From NCBI RefSeq assembly GCF_018691265.1, contig NW_024881283.1, positions 8,241,731-8,305,730 on the forward strand: a stretch of DNA of 64,000 nt. Direction: 5' to 3'. Numbering within the stretch: the stretch's first letter is position 1; every line of letters starts with the position of its first letter. This document shows, piece after piece, positions 1-10,403 of the stretch. The notes below the pieces were generated by a model, which saw only the letters and a list, made by a program, of their open reading frames with translations, was not told the DNA's origin and made no database searches. Position numbers and translations under genes: made by a program. This stretch comes from Tyto alba. Lineage: Eukaryota > Chordata > Aves > Strigiformes > Tytonidae.

Positions 1-456
1 AGAAACCAGCAGCAGGGCTGCACACGCCTGCCCTCGCTGCCAGCTTCCCTCCTGGGGGCGAGCCTGCTCCCATAAATATATATATATATATATTTTAATC
101 AAGCAAAACCCTGGTATAGTGCCAAGCAGTGCAGCACACTCATGTCTGGAGAGGAAGGGACAAGGAAGTTAAACGGAGTTGGCTACCACCCACGAGCTTA
201 TTTGGCTGAGGCTGATGAAAACCATCCTCTTCGGGGAAAAGGACTTTAGTTCCTGCCCAGAATAAATCTGAGACATGGAAATCTGCTCCAGGAAAAAAAA
301 AAGCCATGCTATTTCCCTCCTTCTGTGTTCCCACTCCATTCCTGTTTTCCCTTGACAGACACGACGGAGCTCATCCTAAACCATCACGGGCGTTGCTCCC
401 CTGCCTCTTCCCTGCTTTCCCTTTCGAAGTTACACCAACACCCTTCCAGCCCTCAC
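1..456. other. MACF1 intron, truncated by the window edge
   Basis: No exon seen. Contains a short TA dinucleotide tract at about 76-95 and AT-rich sequence; otherwise unremarkable. Confidence 0.8.
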
Positions 457-609
457 CTCGATCTGCCGATAGTCACAAACAGCCTTGATGGGGATCGTGC
501 TCTTGACAAGGTGCTCTGGGTTCCTGGGCCGGAGCTGAACGATGGTTTTGGACCGTCCCACTAGGCTGGCGACGGAGCTCTTCGACTGAATGAGCTGCTC
601 CTTCTCGTC
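457..609 (-). CDS. MACF1: MACF1 plakin-domain exon with start of SH3 (last shared exon in window)
   Basis: 153 nt, residues 833-883, phase 0 to 0. Encodes [20 protein letters not shown], then [15 protein letters not shown] and [13 protein letters not shown], where the SH3 of the plakin domain begins. Donor GAG|GTGAGG, acceptor CTGCCAG. The next exon, expected to continue the SH3, lies below position 1. Confidence 0.97.
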
Positions 610-2070
610 CTGGCAGAAAGAAGGAGGAAGGAGGGGTTGCTCGAGGCAGGGGAGAGGAGGTGTCTCCCAGGCATCTCGGCACCCCCCACCCCAACGCTGG
701 CCTGCAAGACCTACACTGGGGTCTTAAGGGCTGAATAAACACATCGGGAGGATCCTGCTGCCCTAACGGGATGGGAAGAGGGGTTAGGAGATGGGATGGA
801 AGGGAGAACGGACTTCAACTCGGAGTGGGACCTCTCCGATAACTCCCACTGCCCTGCCAAGTCGCATGCACGCCTCTGGCTCTTTTGCTGCTTGGCCAAG
901 AAAACATTTTCTTTCAAAAGGGAAAAAAAGAGAACACGGCATACACCAAAATTAAAATCCCAGGAAGTGTTAAGGGGCCAAGAGCAGGACAAGCTCTAGC
1001 CCAAAGCTGCGGACATTTAGTTGTCTGGAGGCGAGACCACAGAAGCATGCTCCCTTTTCTAAAGCAAAGGATGAAGGCATGTTTAAATCAATGGCTGGAA
1101 TGGTGAAATGATGAGTTATGCGGATAAAACATCTCAGGAGAAGGGGCTAGTGGTGGAGTGATCGCACAGGTCTCTGGGTTTGGGTAGAAATTTGCCAGTT
1201 GGAAGAAGATGCTGCGTAATTGATTCCCACGAGTCCCTGCTGGGTTCAGTGATGGGACAACGCAGGGGACTGGTGGCAGAGCTCCCCTGGAACAGTCTCC
1301 AGCACCGATGGAGACTTGTGCGGATCACGACACTGGCAGCTCGTGTGATTAGTGGCAGCTCAGCCCGTTCTGGCTGCAAAAGTTTAAAAAGGGTCCCAGA
1401 AAAATGTTCTCCCTCATGCTTGGTACTCTCGGGGTTGGTTAGTGTGCTAACAACAGTGGAAGATAACTTAATGGTAAAAAAAGAAAAAGAAAAGAATAAA
1501 TGATTAAATAAACTACCTGTGCCTGTCCCAGGGAGCATGATTGAAAGAAATACAACTTTAACTTATTAGGTAAGAAAGAGTAATATAGCTGAGCTCGGGG
1601 CAGCTGCCCCGGTCCTGAGATCGTGGCCACTCTCCGGCTGCCCGGACGAGCCTCTCCCACCCCAGACGGCGCCTGCCAGACTCCTGGTGTTACTGGGCTC
1701 ACAAATATGGACCCCAGGAGCCAGGCTGGCTTCTGCGCGTCCTGGCAGGGCCGGAGGACAACCCCGAGACCATGACAGAGACGACGGGAGCCCCCAGGCC
1801 TCCAGCAGAGAAGACGGTGAGAGCCCTAGCCCCGCTGATGCACCCAGCACGAAACCCAGTAACAGCATCCCAGCTTCACCGGGGACACGCTGGAGGTCGG
1901 TGGTGCGCACTAAGAGCAAGCCCAAAGCAGCCTCTTGCCTCCACACACTCAAATGTCACCTCCTGGCACTTCCACCAGCGGCTCAGCAGCTGACCCACAG
2001 CCCAAATCCTCCCCCGTCCCTGGTTTCCAACACCATTCGACGCTTTGCTCCCTGGGTTTTGGTTTTAGGC

Positions 2071-2165
2071 TGTTTTTTTGTTTTTTTTTTGTTTTTTTTT
2101 TTTTTGTTTTGTTTTGGTTTGTTTTTTTTTGTTGTTTGTTTTTGGTTTTGTTTTTTTGTTTTTTC
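2071..2165. repeat. T-rich simple repeat (T runs broken by G)
   Basis: About 95 nt of T runs separated by single G or GG on the plus strand. On the transcribed strand it is an A/C tract. No target-site duplication or retro-element body seen next to it. Confidence 0.85.
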
Positions 2166-2671
2166 AGGTCAATTAGGACAAGAAGATCACAGCGCAATTG
2201 CCCATCGTCTGCTCCCTGCTGCGCCGCAGCTAAGCCAGGCCCTGCGTTCGGAGATCAGCGCTGCCGAGCCCCCGTCCCCGTGAGCTGCCCTGGCTCTCCC
2301 CCCACCGCCACGGCGCCGTGGATTAACGTGGGATTTGGTCTGGATAAAGCTCAAGCGTTTCTCCACATCCCACTGTGCTGCCAGCAAGCACCAGCTCAAA
2401 AGCAGCAACAGGAGCATCCTACGGGCCCTGCGCAACGGCTCTGTCAGCGGAACGCGACCGGCTCGGCGCAGACCGGGATGGCATGATGGGCACCGACGGG
2501 GAAGGACCAGCTCAGAGGTCAAGCTCTGAGTTTGCACAGACAGCTCCCGCCGCCTGCTCTTCACCCCGAGGATGCAGAAAGACGCCGGGACGGCGCCTCT
2601 AAACACAAGCGACCCATCGGTCGTGGTAACGACCGAGATCCGGCCGCCGCCGGCAGCGTTGTGCCCAGCCT

Positions 2672-2689
2672 GCACACACACACACACAC
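2672..2689. repeat. CA microsatellite
   Basis: Nine uninterrupted CA units in the intron after the exon at 2927. Short; possibly polymorphic. Confidence 0.85.
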
Positions 2690-2926
2690 CAACCCCCCCA
2701 CTCCCCCCACCACCCCGGGCCACCTACAAACACATGCAGCAGCTCCCAGAGCATCGACCGAGGTTGGGGAAACAAACCACGAGACACGAAACCGCGTCGC
2801 TGTGGGAATCAAACTGAGCCCAGTTTTCCCCGGGGAAGCGAGAGGTGCCCCAAGCAATGTTGCAGGACCGGAGCAAGAAGGCCACCCGTCACCCGCCCAG
2901 GGCGGCGGGGGTGTCAGAGAACCCAC

Positions 2927-3052
2927 CATGGAGTCCTGCAGCAGGTCCTCCAGCCGCGTCAGGCTCGTGTTATGGTCGCAAGAATACTTCCTTTTGATGG
3001 AGTCCTGCAGGTTGCGCAGGTAGGTCTCCGACTCCCGGGCATCGCTGAAGAA
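2927..3052 (-). CDS. MACF1: MACF1 plakin-domain exon ([15 protein letters not shown])
   Basis: 126 nt, residues 791-832, phase 0 to 0. Encodes [40 protein letters not shown] and SM. Acceptor TTTGCAG, donor ATG|GTGGGT. Confidence 0.97.
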
Positions 3053-3443
3053 CTGCAAAGGCAAATATAGGGGCGGGGAGTGGGTGAGTGAGGGGGCAGG
3101 TCATGGAAACCCACACGAGTCCACCGAGCAGCCCGCAGCGCGGCGAGGGACCACCCCAACATCTCAACCAACAGCTCCTGGTGTTATTCTGCCCTTAGGG
3201 CTGCAAAGGCAGCGAGCATCCCGCGTGGATGGCCAGGACTACGTGGAAGTTGATCCCTTTTGCCCTAGCGAGACATCTCCAGAGAGCAGCTAAGGAGGAG
3301 GAGATGATTCAGGAGAAAGCAGCCCCCATGAGCGCTGCAAATCCCTCCTTCCCTCTTCCCCCCGGGGAGCAGCAGCGTATGAAGCTCGTGCAAGGATGCA
3401 GCTGAGGGTGACCAGGGAAATTTGGGCTGCCCCTCCCAAGTAC

Positions 3444-3539
3444 CTGGAAATAGGCGGCGTTTTCCTTCACATGCTGTTCCACACACAAGCAGAGCTGCTT
3501 AATCCACTGCCACTGCGTCTGCACGGCAGCACTGTAGGC
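3444..3539 (-). CDS. MACF1: MACF1 plakin-domain exon ([15 protein letters not shown])
   Basis: 96 nt, residues 759-790, phase 0 to 0. Encodes [20 protein letters not shown] and [12 protein letters not shown], conserved in MACF1 and DST. Acceptor TCTCAG, donor CAG|GTACTT. Confidence 0.97.
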
Positions 3540-4108
3540 CTGAGAAACACACGCACCGAATGGTGATGAATAATGAGCATTTAGCAGCCAGGAGGGACAC
3601 AGCTATAGCCAGGGGGATGTACATAAACGGGCAAGATCTGGCTGCAACCGGGGGGGTTTGGACACGGGCACAAAGAGCAGGAGACAGCAGACCCTGGACC
3701 AGCAATACCGGGGGCTGTGGCAGGCATGGGTTTGCTTTCTCTCACTCCAGAAACACCAGGGAGAAACATGTCCTTGCACTTCACCACCACGGTTTTCCTG
3801 CAAACCAGGGGAGCTGAGGCCATCCCCCTTGCCGCAGGAAAGACTCATGCTCTGTACAGGCATATCCACGTCTTAATTTGAGAAGGGGATTATTTGGGAA
3901 TGGCCTTGAGCTTCTCATTGCACTCCCCAAAATAAAACAGCTCTATCACTGCACTGATGTCCTTCTGCCACCATGAAACACTTTCTCAGTCCTGGCTGCC
4001 CATAAGGGCACCGTGGGGTGGGAGAGCAAGTTTCCCAATCCCAGGTGAGAAGATTTCCTGCCACCTGATTCTCAGGGCTTCTCCCGGCTCCTCCATGCAC
4101 CCGCTCAC
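3540..4108. other. MACF1 intron, no other feature
   Basis: 569 nt between two phase-0 plakin exons. Nothing recognisable. The neighbouring introns 3053-3443 and 4214-4838 are likewise empty apart from a poly-T run near 4540. Confidence 0.75.
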
Positions 4109-4213
4109 CTCTACAGTTTGCTTGGCTGGGTGGTTCTCCAGGGACAGCAGCTCGGCTGTGTCTTGGAGGGAGCGGAAGATGTCCTGCTTCTCTTCCAGCT
4201 CCGTCGTCAGCTC
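4109..4213 (-). CDS. MACF1: MACF1 plakin-domain exon (ELTTELEEKQDIF)
   Basis: 105 nt, residues 724-758, phase 0 to 0. Encodes ELTTELEEKQDIFRSLQDTA then ELLSLENHPAKQTVE. Acceptor CCTGCAG, donor GAG|GTGAGC. Confidence 0.97.
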
Positions 4214-4838
4214 CTGCAGGAGGGACACAAGCAAAATCCAAATCTCAGTGACGGGAAGCAGCCGCACTTGGAGCACGTGTCTGACTAACACAACACGCCG
4301 CCTGGAAGTGCTGCAGTAAATCCCAGTGGATCCCAGGGAAACCAGCACGGCTTATGGGAGCACCACTGCCGATTCCCACCGGGACGCCTCCTGTGCTCCA
4401 AACACACGGGGCAGATGTAACACGGATACTGGAAACCTGCCTGGGGATCCCTTCAGTTCCAGACAGTGTGATTGTGGAAAGACAGCAATTTATTTATACT
4501 GCTTTAAAAAGGAATCAATTTTCCTCTTTAGCTCAGACTTTTTTTTTTCCCCCGCTAGTTAGAGATGCTTTTAGTACCAAATACCACTAAAAAGACATCT
4601 TTTGATGCTTTTTAGATTGAAACTCGATTGAATAACACTTTTTTGCACTTTCTGCTCTAGGAAGAGCTCTTTCACCAGCTGCACTCAAGAGCTACGAGCT
4701 CGGTGACTTGGGAGGGAGCAGCCAACCTCCAGGGACTTCAGGTCTGTTGGTAGCTGAAGGTCCCACAGTGGATCAAAGGCAGCAGCAGCACAACCAAGAG
4801 AGCACCCACCCCAGCAGCCCAGCCCCAGGGTCACTCAC

Positions 4839-5000
4839 CGAGAAGTAGTTTTTCTTGGCTGCAATGTTGGGGTTGTTGTCGCTCCAGTCGTAGGCCAGTT
4901 CCTCCTCCTCCTTCTCATTCAGCCAGATGAGCTCAGCAGTGGCCCGAGACACAAACCCGTGCAAGCTCTGGAGGTGTCTCAGCCGGAAGCTCGAGGTTTC
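4839..5000 (-). CDS. MACF1: MACF1 plakin-domain exon ([12 protein letters not shown])
   Basis: 162 nt, residues 670-723, phase 0 to 0. Contains [20 protein letters not shown] and [19 protein letters not shown], one of the best conserved stretches of the plakin domain in MACF1 and DST. Acceptor GTTCAG, donor TCG|GTGAGT. Confidence 0.98.
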
Positions 5001-5160
5001 CTGAACACAAAACGAAGCGTGATTCCTCTTCCCTGCTCTGAAAGCGACCGGTTTCTTGCTCCCTCCCCGACAGTGGAGCCGGGATGCTCAGGAGCAGGGT
5101 GGCAGGGACGGACCCTGCGCTCCCAGGACAGTGCTAGAAGCCCACTCAAAGCCCACTCAC

Positions 5161-5238
5161 CATCAGCTTGCAGTACTGTGTCTCCAGCTTGCCAAGCGTC
5201 TCCGTGTAGCTCGCGCGGAAATTCTGAGACATCTTACC
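5161..5238 (-). CDS. MACF1: MACF1 plakin-domain exon (GKMSQNFRASYTETL)
   Basis: 78 nt, residues 644-669, phase 0 to 0. Encodes GKMSQNFRASYTETLGKLET and QYCKLM. The final codon is ATG (Met), where mammalian MACF1 has Lys (AAG): a one-base difference next to the donor ATG|GTGAGT. Acceptor CCCTCAG. Confidence 0.96.
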
Positions 5239-5515
5239 CTGAGGGATGAAAAATGCTTTTGTTACCTGACACAGGATGGCATCACTTGAAGCCCCATCTC
5301 CAGATCTTTCTCCCCAGCTCTGTGTGAGCAAGAGGAGATGGAGAGGATGGCTCAGGGCAGCAGCCTCTTGCACCAGCCTAGCGTCAGTTCAGAAGCTCTG
5401 TCCTTAAAAAAATACCTCTGCCCCAGGCATCTTTACCCCCAAGAGCCAATCCCAACGCCCTCACCTTCGCATACACGTTGTGCCACACACTGTCACCCAG
5501 CCCACGCCACCGTAC

Positions 5516-5644
5516 CTCGTACATCCTGGCCTCCTTTACGCTGGAGCCCAGGTCCTCCACGCTGGTATGGACGTGCCGCTGGGTCTCCAGCTGGGTTTCC
5601 ACGCTCGGTAGGTCGGTCCCCCACTCTGCCCGCTCCAGTCTCAT
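5516..5644 (-). CDS. MACF1: MACF1 plakin-domain exon (MRLERAEWGTDLP)
   Basis: 129 nt, residues 601-643, phase 0 to 0. Encodes MRLERAEWGTDLPSVETQLE, VHTSVEDLGSSVKEARMYE. Acceptor TTTCAG, donor GAG|GTACGG (slightly off consensus). Confidence 0.97.
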
Positions 5645-6084
5645 CTGAAACAGGCCAAGAGGTCCAAATCAGCACTCCTCAGCTGCAGGAGCACATCTCA
5701 AAAGGACATGAGGGCAAGGAGACCTCCTAGCTCACTCACGAAGGAACCAACACCACACCAGTACTGGTAGAAGATCCTAAGCCAGTGCTCCAACACTGAA
5801 TGATTTCTGGGACAGACTACACAAGCTTCACAGCCCCGTAAGACCAAGGGACCGACTGCATCAGTGCAGATTTGCTTCCAAGTTCGAAAGGACCTTCTGA
5901 TACCCACTGCTCAGCAGGATCACAAGAGAGAAAACCCAACTCAAAACAAAAGCGTCTGTGCTCTCCAGAAACCTTGAACCACCAGAGCAGTTATTCACAG
6001 GCAAAGGCAGGAAAAAGCCCAGACCAGCTTCCAACCTTCCCACCTCAGCGTGAGCAGAGGCAGAGCCAGAGAGCCAGCACTCAC
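5645..6084. other. MACF1 intron, no other feature
   Basis: 440 nt of unremarkable sequence between phase-0 exons. Confidence 0.75.
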
Positions 6085-6361
6085 CTGCATTTCCTCCACC
6101 CAGGCCAGCAACTCGTACACAAACCGGAGGCTGCCTTCATCTTCAGAAGAGGAGATGGCCACCAGCTCTGTCCTGGTCATGGGCTTCCGGAACCAGGAGG
6201 CGGAGGAGGTGTGCAGCCCTTTCGTCAGGGACTCGCCCTTCAGCTGTGTTGTGCTCAGCGTGGAAGGGGGCACCAGCTCCAGGGTGGAGAAATGGCCTTT
6301 TCTGTACAGGTTAGTGCATTCCAGCCGCAGCGTCACCAGCTCATCTTGCAGCCGCATGATC
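6085..6361 (-). CDS. MACF1: MACF1 plakin-domain exon, MACF1-specific block
   Basis: 277 nt, residues 508-600, phase 2 to 0, the largest shared exon here. Begins IMRLQDELVTLRLECTNLY, then ELVPPSTLSTTQLK, SWFRKPMTRTELV, ISSSEDEG and ends VYELLAWVEEMQ. The middle part separates MACF1 from DST, so this exon fixes the gene identity. The Ser/Thr-rich linker is the most divergent part compared with mammals. Acceptor TCTAG, donor CAG|GTGAGT. Confidence 0.98.
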
Positions 6362-6500
6362 CTAGAGGAGCAAGCAAGGCACAGATGAGAAGATGCACGC
6401 ACACTCCCTCCTTCCCCACAACAGAGCAGGGGAGCCCCGTCTGTCAGCCCCTGACCACGTTCCTCCACCCACAAGCCATCTGGGACGTGGCCCCTCTCAC

Positions 6501-6655
6501 CTGAACACCAGCTCCTCCAACTGGTAGTAGTTCTCATCCCGAAGGATCTGCACATCCACCTGGAGCTGGCGGATGAGCCCCTCGCACTCCTGCAGATACA
6601 CGACCACGTCGGACTCGTACTGCACCGGCTGGCCCGACTCCAGGTGAGCCGCGTC
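6501..6655 (-). CDS. MACF1: MACF1 plakin-domain exon (DAAHLESGQPVQ)
   Basis: 155 nt, residues 457-508, phase 0 to 2. Encodes DAAHLESGQPVQYESDVVVY, LQECEGLIRQLQVD and ILRDENYYQLEELVF. Acceptor GTGCAG, donor AG|GTGAGA. A spectrin-repeat helix pair. Confidence 0.97.
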
Positions 6656-7451
6656 CTGCACCGAGAGAGAGGAGACTGAGGGCTGGGCCCCCTCCGCCCT
6701 GGCACGGGGGCAGAGAGAACACGATAGCAGCCCAGCATCAACTTTAAGACCAAAAAAAACCCCTTTTGATCCACAAGCTTGACTTGAACAGAAAAACATG
6801 AGTTCAGCACTCACACCACACCCTGGACATCCCTTTTAGAAAAGCTCCTACAGATGAACTGAAAGCATCTAGTGACAGATGGGCTCCTGTGCTTAATCCC
6901 ATGGACAGTCACTTAAATGTGCATCTCATTTCTTGCTTGGGTTTAACCATTTTTAGCTCCCGACCCTTAAATCTCTTTCTCCCAAAACAAAAAACCCCTC
7001 TTCAGAAACCTGTTCCCTACCCAGGTAGCTACAGTCTGTATCTGAGTCCTTTCTACCAGTCTCCTAGACAAATAAAGCAGATCTGGGGGGCTTTAAGCCT
7101 CATTACACAACAAGCCTTCCCAAAACTGCAGTTCTCCTCCAAGCCAGCACCTCTGCAGATGCCCGACCTTGCCAGCTGCATCCCCAGAGGCAGCCTGCTG
7201 CACGGCAAGGCCAGTCCCCTGCCCCACTGTCCCCAGGGTCCTCGTGTCACAGATCACCAGGTATCCACCACCGCCCCCACAGCCCCTCTGGGGTAGGCTC
7301 AATGCCAGAAGAGAAAGGAAAGCTGTCCAGGGGAACCCACCACCCCACGCAAAAAAGGGGGAAGAGATGGGCATAAAAGAAGAGGCAGGGAAACAAAACC
7401 ATAAATAAAAATATTACAAGGGGGGAAAATAACACCCCCCCACACACTTAC
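6656..7451. other. MACF1 intron, no other feature
   Basis: 796 nt. Pyrimidine-rich toward its 3' (low-coordinate) end, as expected before the acceptor at 6656. No exon or repeat recognised. Confidence 0.75.
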
Positions 7452-7545
7452 TGCCTGCAGCGTGTTCTTTGCGAGAGTGAGTTTTTCTTCACAGCTCAGA
7501 GCACCATTCTGGATCTTGTTAGCGATTTGTAGCAGCAATTCCAGC
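7452..7545 (-). CDS. MACF1: MACF1 plakin-domain exon ([14 protein letters not shown])
   Basis: 94 nt, residues 425-456, phase 2 to 0. Encodes [20 protein letters not shown] and [11 protein letters not shown]. In DST the epithelial isoform joins its own first exon just before this exon. No such exon fits here, because the preceding intron is only 114 nt. Donor GCA|GTAAGT. Confidence 0.97.
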
Positions 7546-7659
7546 CTGCGGTGAGAGAAGGACAGAGAATGAGAGGCAGGCTTTGGGACATCCCTCCAGC
7601 CAGGGCAGCAGGGGATGTCCCCGCAGGGGGACTCTGCCTGCCGCGGGCAGAGCACCCAC

Positions 7660-7787
7660 CTCTCCACCGCCGGCCGCAGGAGCTTCTCGCGCTCCAGCAT
7701 CTCTATGATGAGCTTGCCCCACTCCTCCTCCACGTCATTGGGGTGGTACCCCTGGGGCAACTTGATACGTCCAAATTCAATCCATAC
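7660..7787 (-). CDS. MACF1: MACF1 plakin-domain exon ([16 protein letters not shown])
   Basis: 128 nt, residues 383-425, phase 0 to 2. Contains [20 protein letters not shown] followed by [15 protein letters not shown], a strongly conserved plakin block. The intron after it is only 114 nt, one of the shortest in the window. Acceptor CCCCAG, donor AG|GTGGGT. Confidence 0.97.
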
Positions 7788-8045
7788 CTGGGGAAAACAT
7801 CAACAGAATGGCATTTCCAACCTCCTCCTCGAGCTGGCTAGAGAGGGATTACAGCAAGGAAAGAGGGGCTATAAGGCAACAGCTCTGCCTCCATTCCTGC
7901 AGCGCGCCACTTGCTACATCATTTACCCTGAGGGTTATTTCCAATTCTCCATTCCAAAATAAACCTGAACTGAGGACACTTCAGTCTTGCTAAAAGCACA
8001 ACACCCCCCACCTACAAGCCTCTGGGTAGGCACGATGACACTTAC

Positions 8046-8141
8046 CTCTAACAGTTTGTAGAGCTCCTCTATCCTTCCTTTTTCCTGCTCTTTTGCTGGG
8101 ATTTCAGTTTCCTTGAAGTGTATGTACTGGTTATAAAGTGC
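8046..8141 (-). CDS. MACF1: MACF1 plakin-domain exon (ALYNQYIHFKETE)
   Basis: 96 nt, residues 351-382, phase 0 to 0. Encodes ALYNQYIHFKETEIPAKEQE and KGRIEELYKLLE, an amphipathic helix of the spectrin-repeat array. Acceptor CCCAG, donor GAG|GTAAGT. Confidence 0.97.
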
Positions 8142-8245
8142 CTGGGATGAGAAAGGCTCATCACAAACCACCCTGGGACTGTCAGCACCCAGCTCTCGAC
8201 ACCGAGTACACGGGACACTGCGGATGTACCCTGTCCAGGACCTAC

Positions 8246-8365
8246 CTTTAGCTCTACAGGGTTCTGGGGGAAGGATTTATCTGACATGAGTATCGTGTGC
8301 TGCTTGATCCAGGAGATGAGGGACTCCACGCGGCTCTGGTACTCCAGCCACCTCGAATCCACCTC
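8246..8365 (-). CDS. MACF1: MACF1 plakin-domain exon (EVDSRWLEYQSRV)
   Basis: 120 nt, residues 311-350, phase 0 to 0. First helix of the plakin-domain spectrin repeats: EVDSRWLEYQSRVESLISWI, then TILMSDKSFPQNPVELK. Acceptor CGCAG, donor AAG|GTAGGT. Confidence 0.97.
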
Positions 8366-8796
8366 CTGCGGGGCGAGAGCAGCCTTGCAGAGCACTGCCG
8401 GCAGGCAGGTCTCCACAGGGGAGAGGCAGAGCCCAGAGGGAACCAAGGTCAGAGCTACAGGGTGGATCATTTGCCGCTGCCTCCCTGCTGTGATGCCATC
8501 CCAGGTACAAGAAGGAGGAGGTAGAAGATTTCTCCTTCCAAGCTGCTCCCTGGAAGCCAGCTCAGCTTCCCTGTGAGCTCAAAACCCACGGCAAAACCTG
8601 CAGAACACCACAGCCCTACAGCACACCAGCGGTTCACAGGGCAAACACACTAATGGGGAAGCTCCTTCCTCCCCCCAAGCCTCTTCCACCCCTCAGACAT
8701 CTGCTACAGTGGAAGGGGAACCTCCAAACCCTCCCCGCAACAACCAGCTGCCTCCCAAATCGCTGTCCCAGCCTCCCAACCCGTAGCGATGCTTAC
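8366..8796. other. MACF1 intron, no other feature
   Basis: 431 nt between the CH2 end and the plakin domain. Nothing recognised. Confidence 0.75.
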
Positions 8797-8903
8797 GATA
8801 GCGCTGATCCCTTCTCCTCCCTCGGGGACTTTGGGAAAGGCATCGTAGATTGAAGACACATAAGTTATCACGGATTTCTCATCTGGAGAGGGGACATCCA
8901 CGT
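8797..8903 (-). CDS. MACF1: MACF1 CH2 exon ([18 protein letters not shown]), end of CH2
   Basis: 107 nt, residues 275-310, phase 1 to 0. [20 protein letters not shown] closes CH2; then [14 protein letters not shown] leads to the plakin domain. The last codon is ATC (Ile) directly before GTAAGC, where mammalian MACF1 has Thr. This is a small substitution at the junction. Confidence 0.97.
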
Positions 8904-8996
8904 CTGGCAAGGGGGAAGCAGAAAGGCAGTGAGGAATGGGAGCGGGCGGAGAGGTCGGGATCTCCCCACACCAGCTGTGTCCCCCCGGCCGCCCAC

Positions 8997-9109
8997 CTTC
9001 GGCATCCAGCAGCCGCGTGACCCCCAGCCGCTCGGCGATCTCAAAGGCCTGCTCCAGGTTCTCCCGGTTACTCTGGATCTGCACCCTCTCCATGTCCACC
9101 AGATCCGGC
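8997..9109 (-). CDS. MACF1: MACF1 CH2 exon ([12 protein letters not shown])
   Basis: 113 nt, residues 237-275, phase 2 to 1. Encodes [20 protein letters not shown], then [13 protein letters not shown], conserved CH2 helices. Acceptor CTTGCAG, donor GAAG|GTGGGC. Confidence 0.98.
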
Positions 9110-10236
9110 CTGCAAGACATGCGCCAGAGTCACGACGTCGGCAAACAGCGCCAGGTACCCAGGGTAGAGCACCCCAGACGGGCGCCGCTGCCGCGGTTGG
9201 CTCCCGAGGGCTCGTCTGAGCCCCTGTCCCAGGCTGGTGGCTTTCTGGGCTGCAGCACCTCCCCAGCTCGTCCCTTTTGGGATGGGGATGTTCAGGCTGT
9301 GAAGGAAAATATCTTGTGCTCCTCTGGGAACTGCCCTTTCCAGCACCCGCTCCGTACCCAGCGTGCCAGACCAGGACTGAGAGCCCTTCCTGGAAGAAGC
9401 TGCATGAAACAGCCCCGAGGTGGGGTGGCTGCATCTCCCTGGAGGACACGGGCAGAGCCCTTTGCCAGCCCTGCGCCGGGAACAGACCACCACCAGCAAA
9501 ACCTCAGCACAGACGAACCACCAAGGAGCCCAGCAGAGCCAGGAAAATCCCAACCTCCGCGCACGGCGAGCCTACTGCCCCCCATCTCCTGCCTGCAGGA
9601 GCCTGGTGTGTCCTTCCCTGCTAAACCCTGCCCGCTCCTCCCGGCCCCGAGTGAGCCCAGAGCAGCGCAGGAAGGCAGTGCTATTTCCAGCTACCAGGAG
9701 ATGCTTTTCTCACGGGGGCCTTTGCTATTCTCTCGCAGGCTCTCAAGGTCATGCCAAGTCCCCTTGAGCAAAGTAGCCAGAGCAGGAGCCGACCCAACGC
9801 TGACTCGCTGCCTGCGCTGAGCGGGTGGAAGGTGTGTGGGGCTGTGCTGCCTCTCAAGGAACAGCGAGGTTGAATTGCTGCTCGGGAGAGCTCTGAGATC
9901 CTTGGAAGAAAGCACGGATGGAAGTGCTGCGCTTCACAGCGAGCGGAAAGGGCAGCACTAACACGTGAAACACTGCAGAACTCCCAGTTTAAAAGCTTTT
10001 CGTTTTTGCCTCTCTCCCCAACCTCATTCAAGATGTTTTTTCTTGTATTTGTTGCTCTTCCCATGCATCCACCCCACAGGTATCTGGCAGAAGACACGAT
10101 TTCCAGGTAAAAGAGACATTGTCCCCTGCAAGCCTCACCTACGTCTCCAAGCTCTCCAGACCATCACCAACCCCCGGGAGGTCCCCAGCCCTTCCTCCCA
10201 CCCAGACGATGCTCTCCACTGCTTCTTCCTGCCTAC
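9110..10236. other. MACF1 intron within CH2
   Basis: 1127 nt. GC-rich open frames on both strands lack any family match. No exon seen. Confidence 0.7.
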
Positions 10237-10403
10237 CTGTATCTGTGGATGAGCGCGTTGAACATCTTCCCGTCGCTCCAGCACGATGAGAAGTTGGTGC
10301 ACTTCACCCCGATGTAACCCGCTGTCACCTTCTGTGTCCACAGAAGCAGCTTCTCCTTGGCCGACATATCCCCCGACTCCCCGCTGATGTAGATGTCGGA
10401 GAT
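10237..10403 (-). CDS. MACF1: MACF1 CH2 exon ([13 protein letters not shown])
   Basis: 167 nt, residues 182-237 (last codon split), phase 0 to 2. It starts CH2: [20 protein letters not shown], then WTQKVTAGY, the [20 protein letters not shown] core. Donor AG|GTAGGC; acceptor CTTGCAG. It is the point where the canonical and the myristoylated CH2-only forms merge. Confidence 0.98.

Larger units (their letters stand above)
610..2926. other. MACF1 intron with low-complexity tracts
   Basis: No exon recognised. 0.9-1.6 kb is AT-richer than its surroundings. A long T-rich tract interrupted by single G or GG (2071-2165) and a CA tract (2672-2689) follow. Open frames here have no family match. Confidence 0.75.

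Noticed and set aside
6085..6361. Gene identity as DST (BPAG1) instead of MACF1
   Set aside because: CH and plakin blocks are similar in both, but the segment with PPSTL, WFRKPMTR and ISSSEDEG fits MACF1, and the N-terminal MSSSDEETLSER is MACF1-type.
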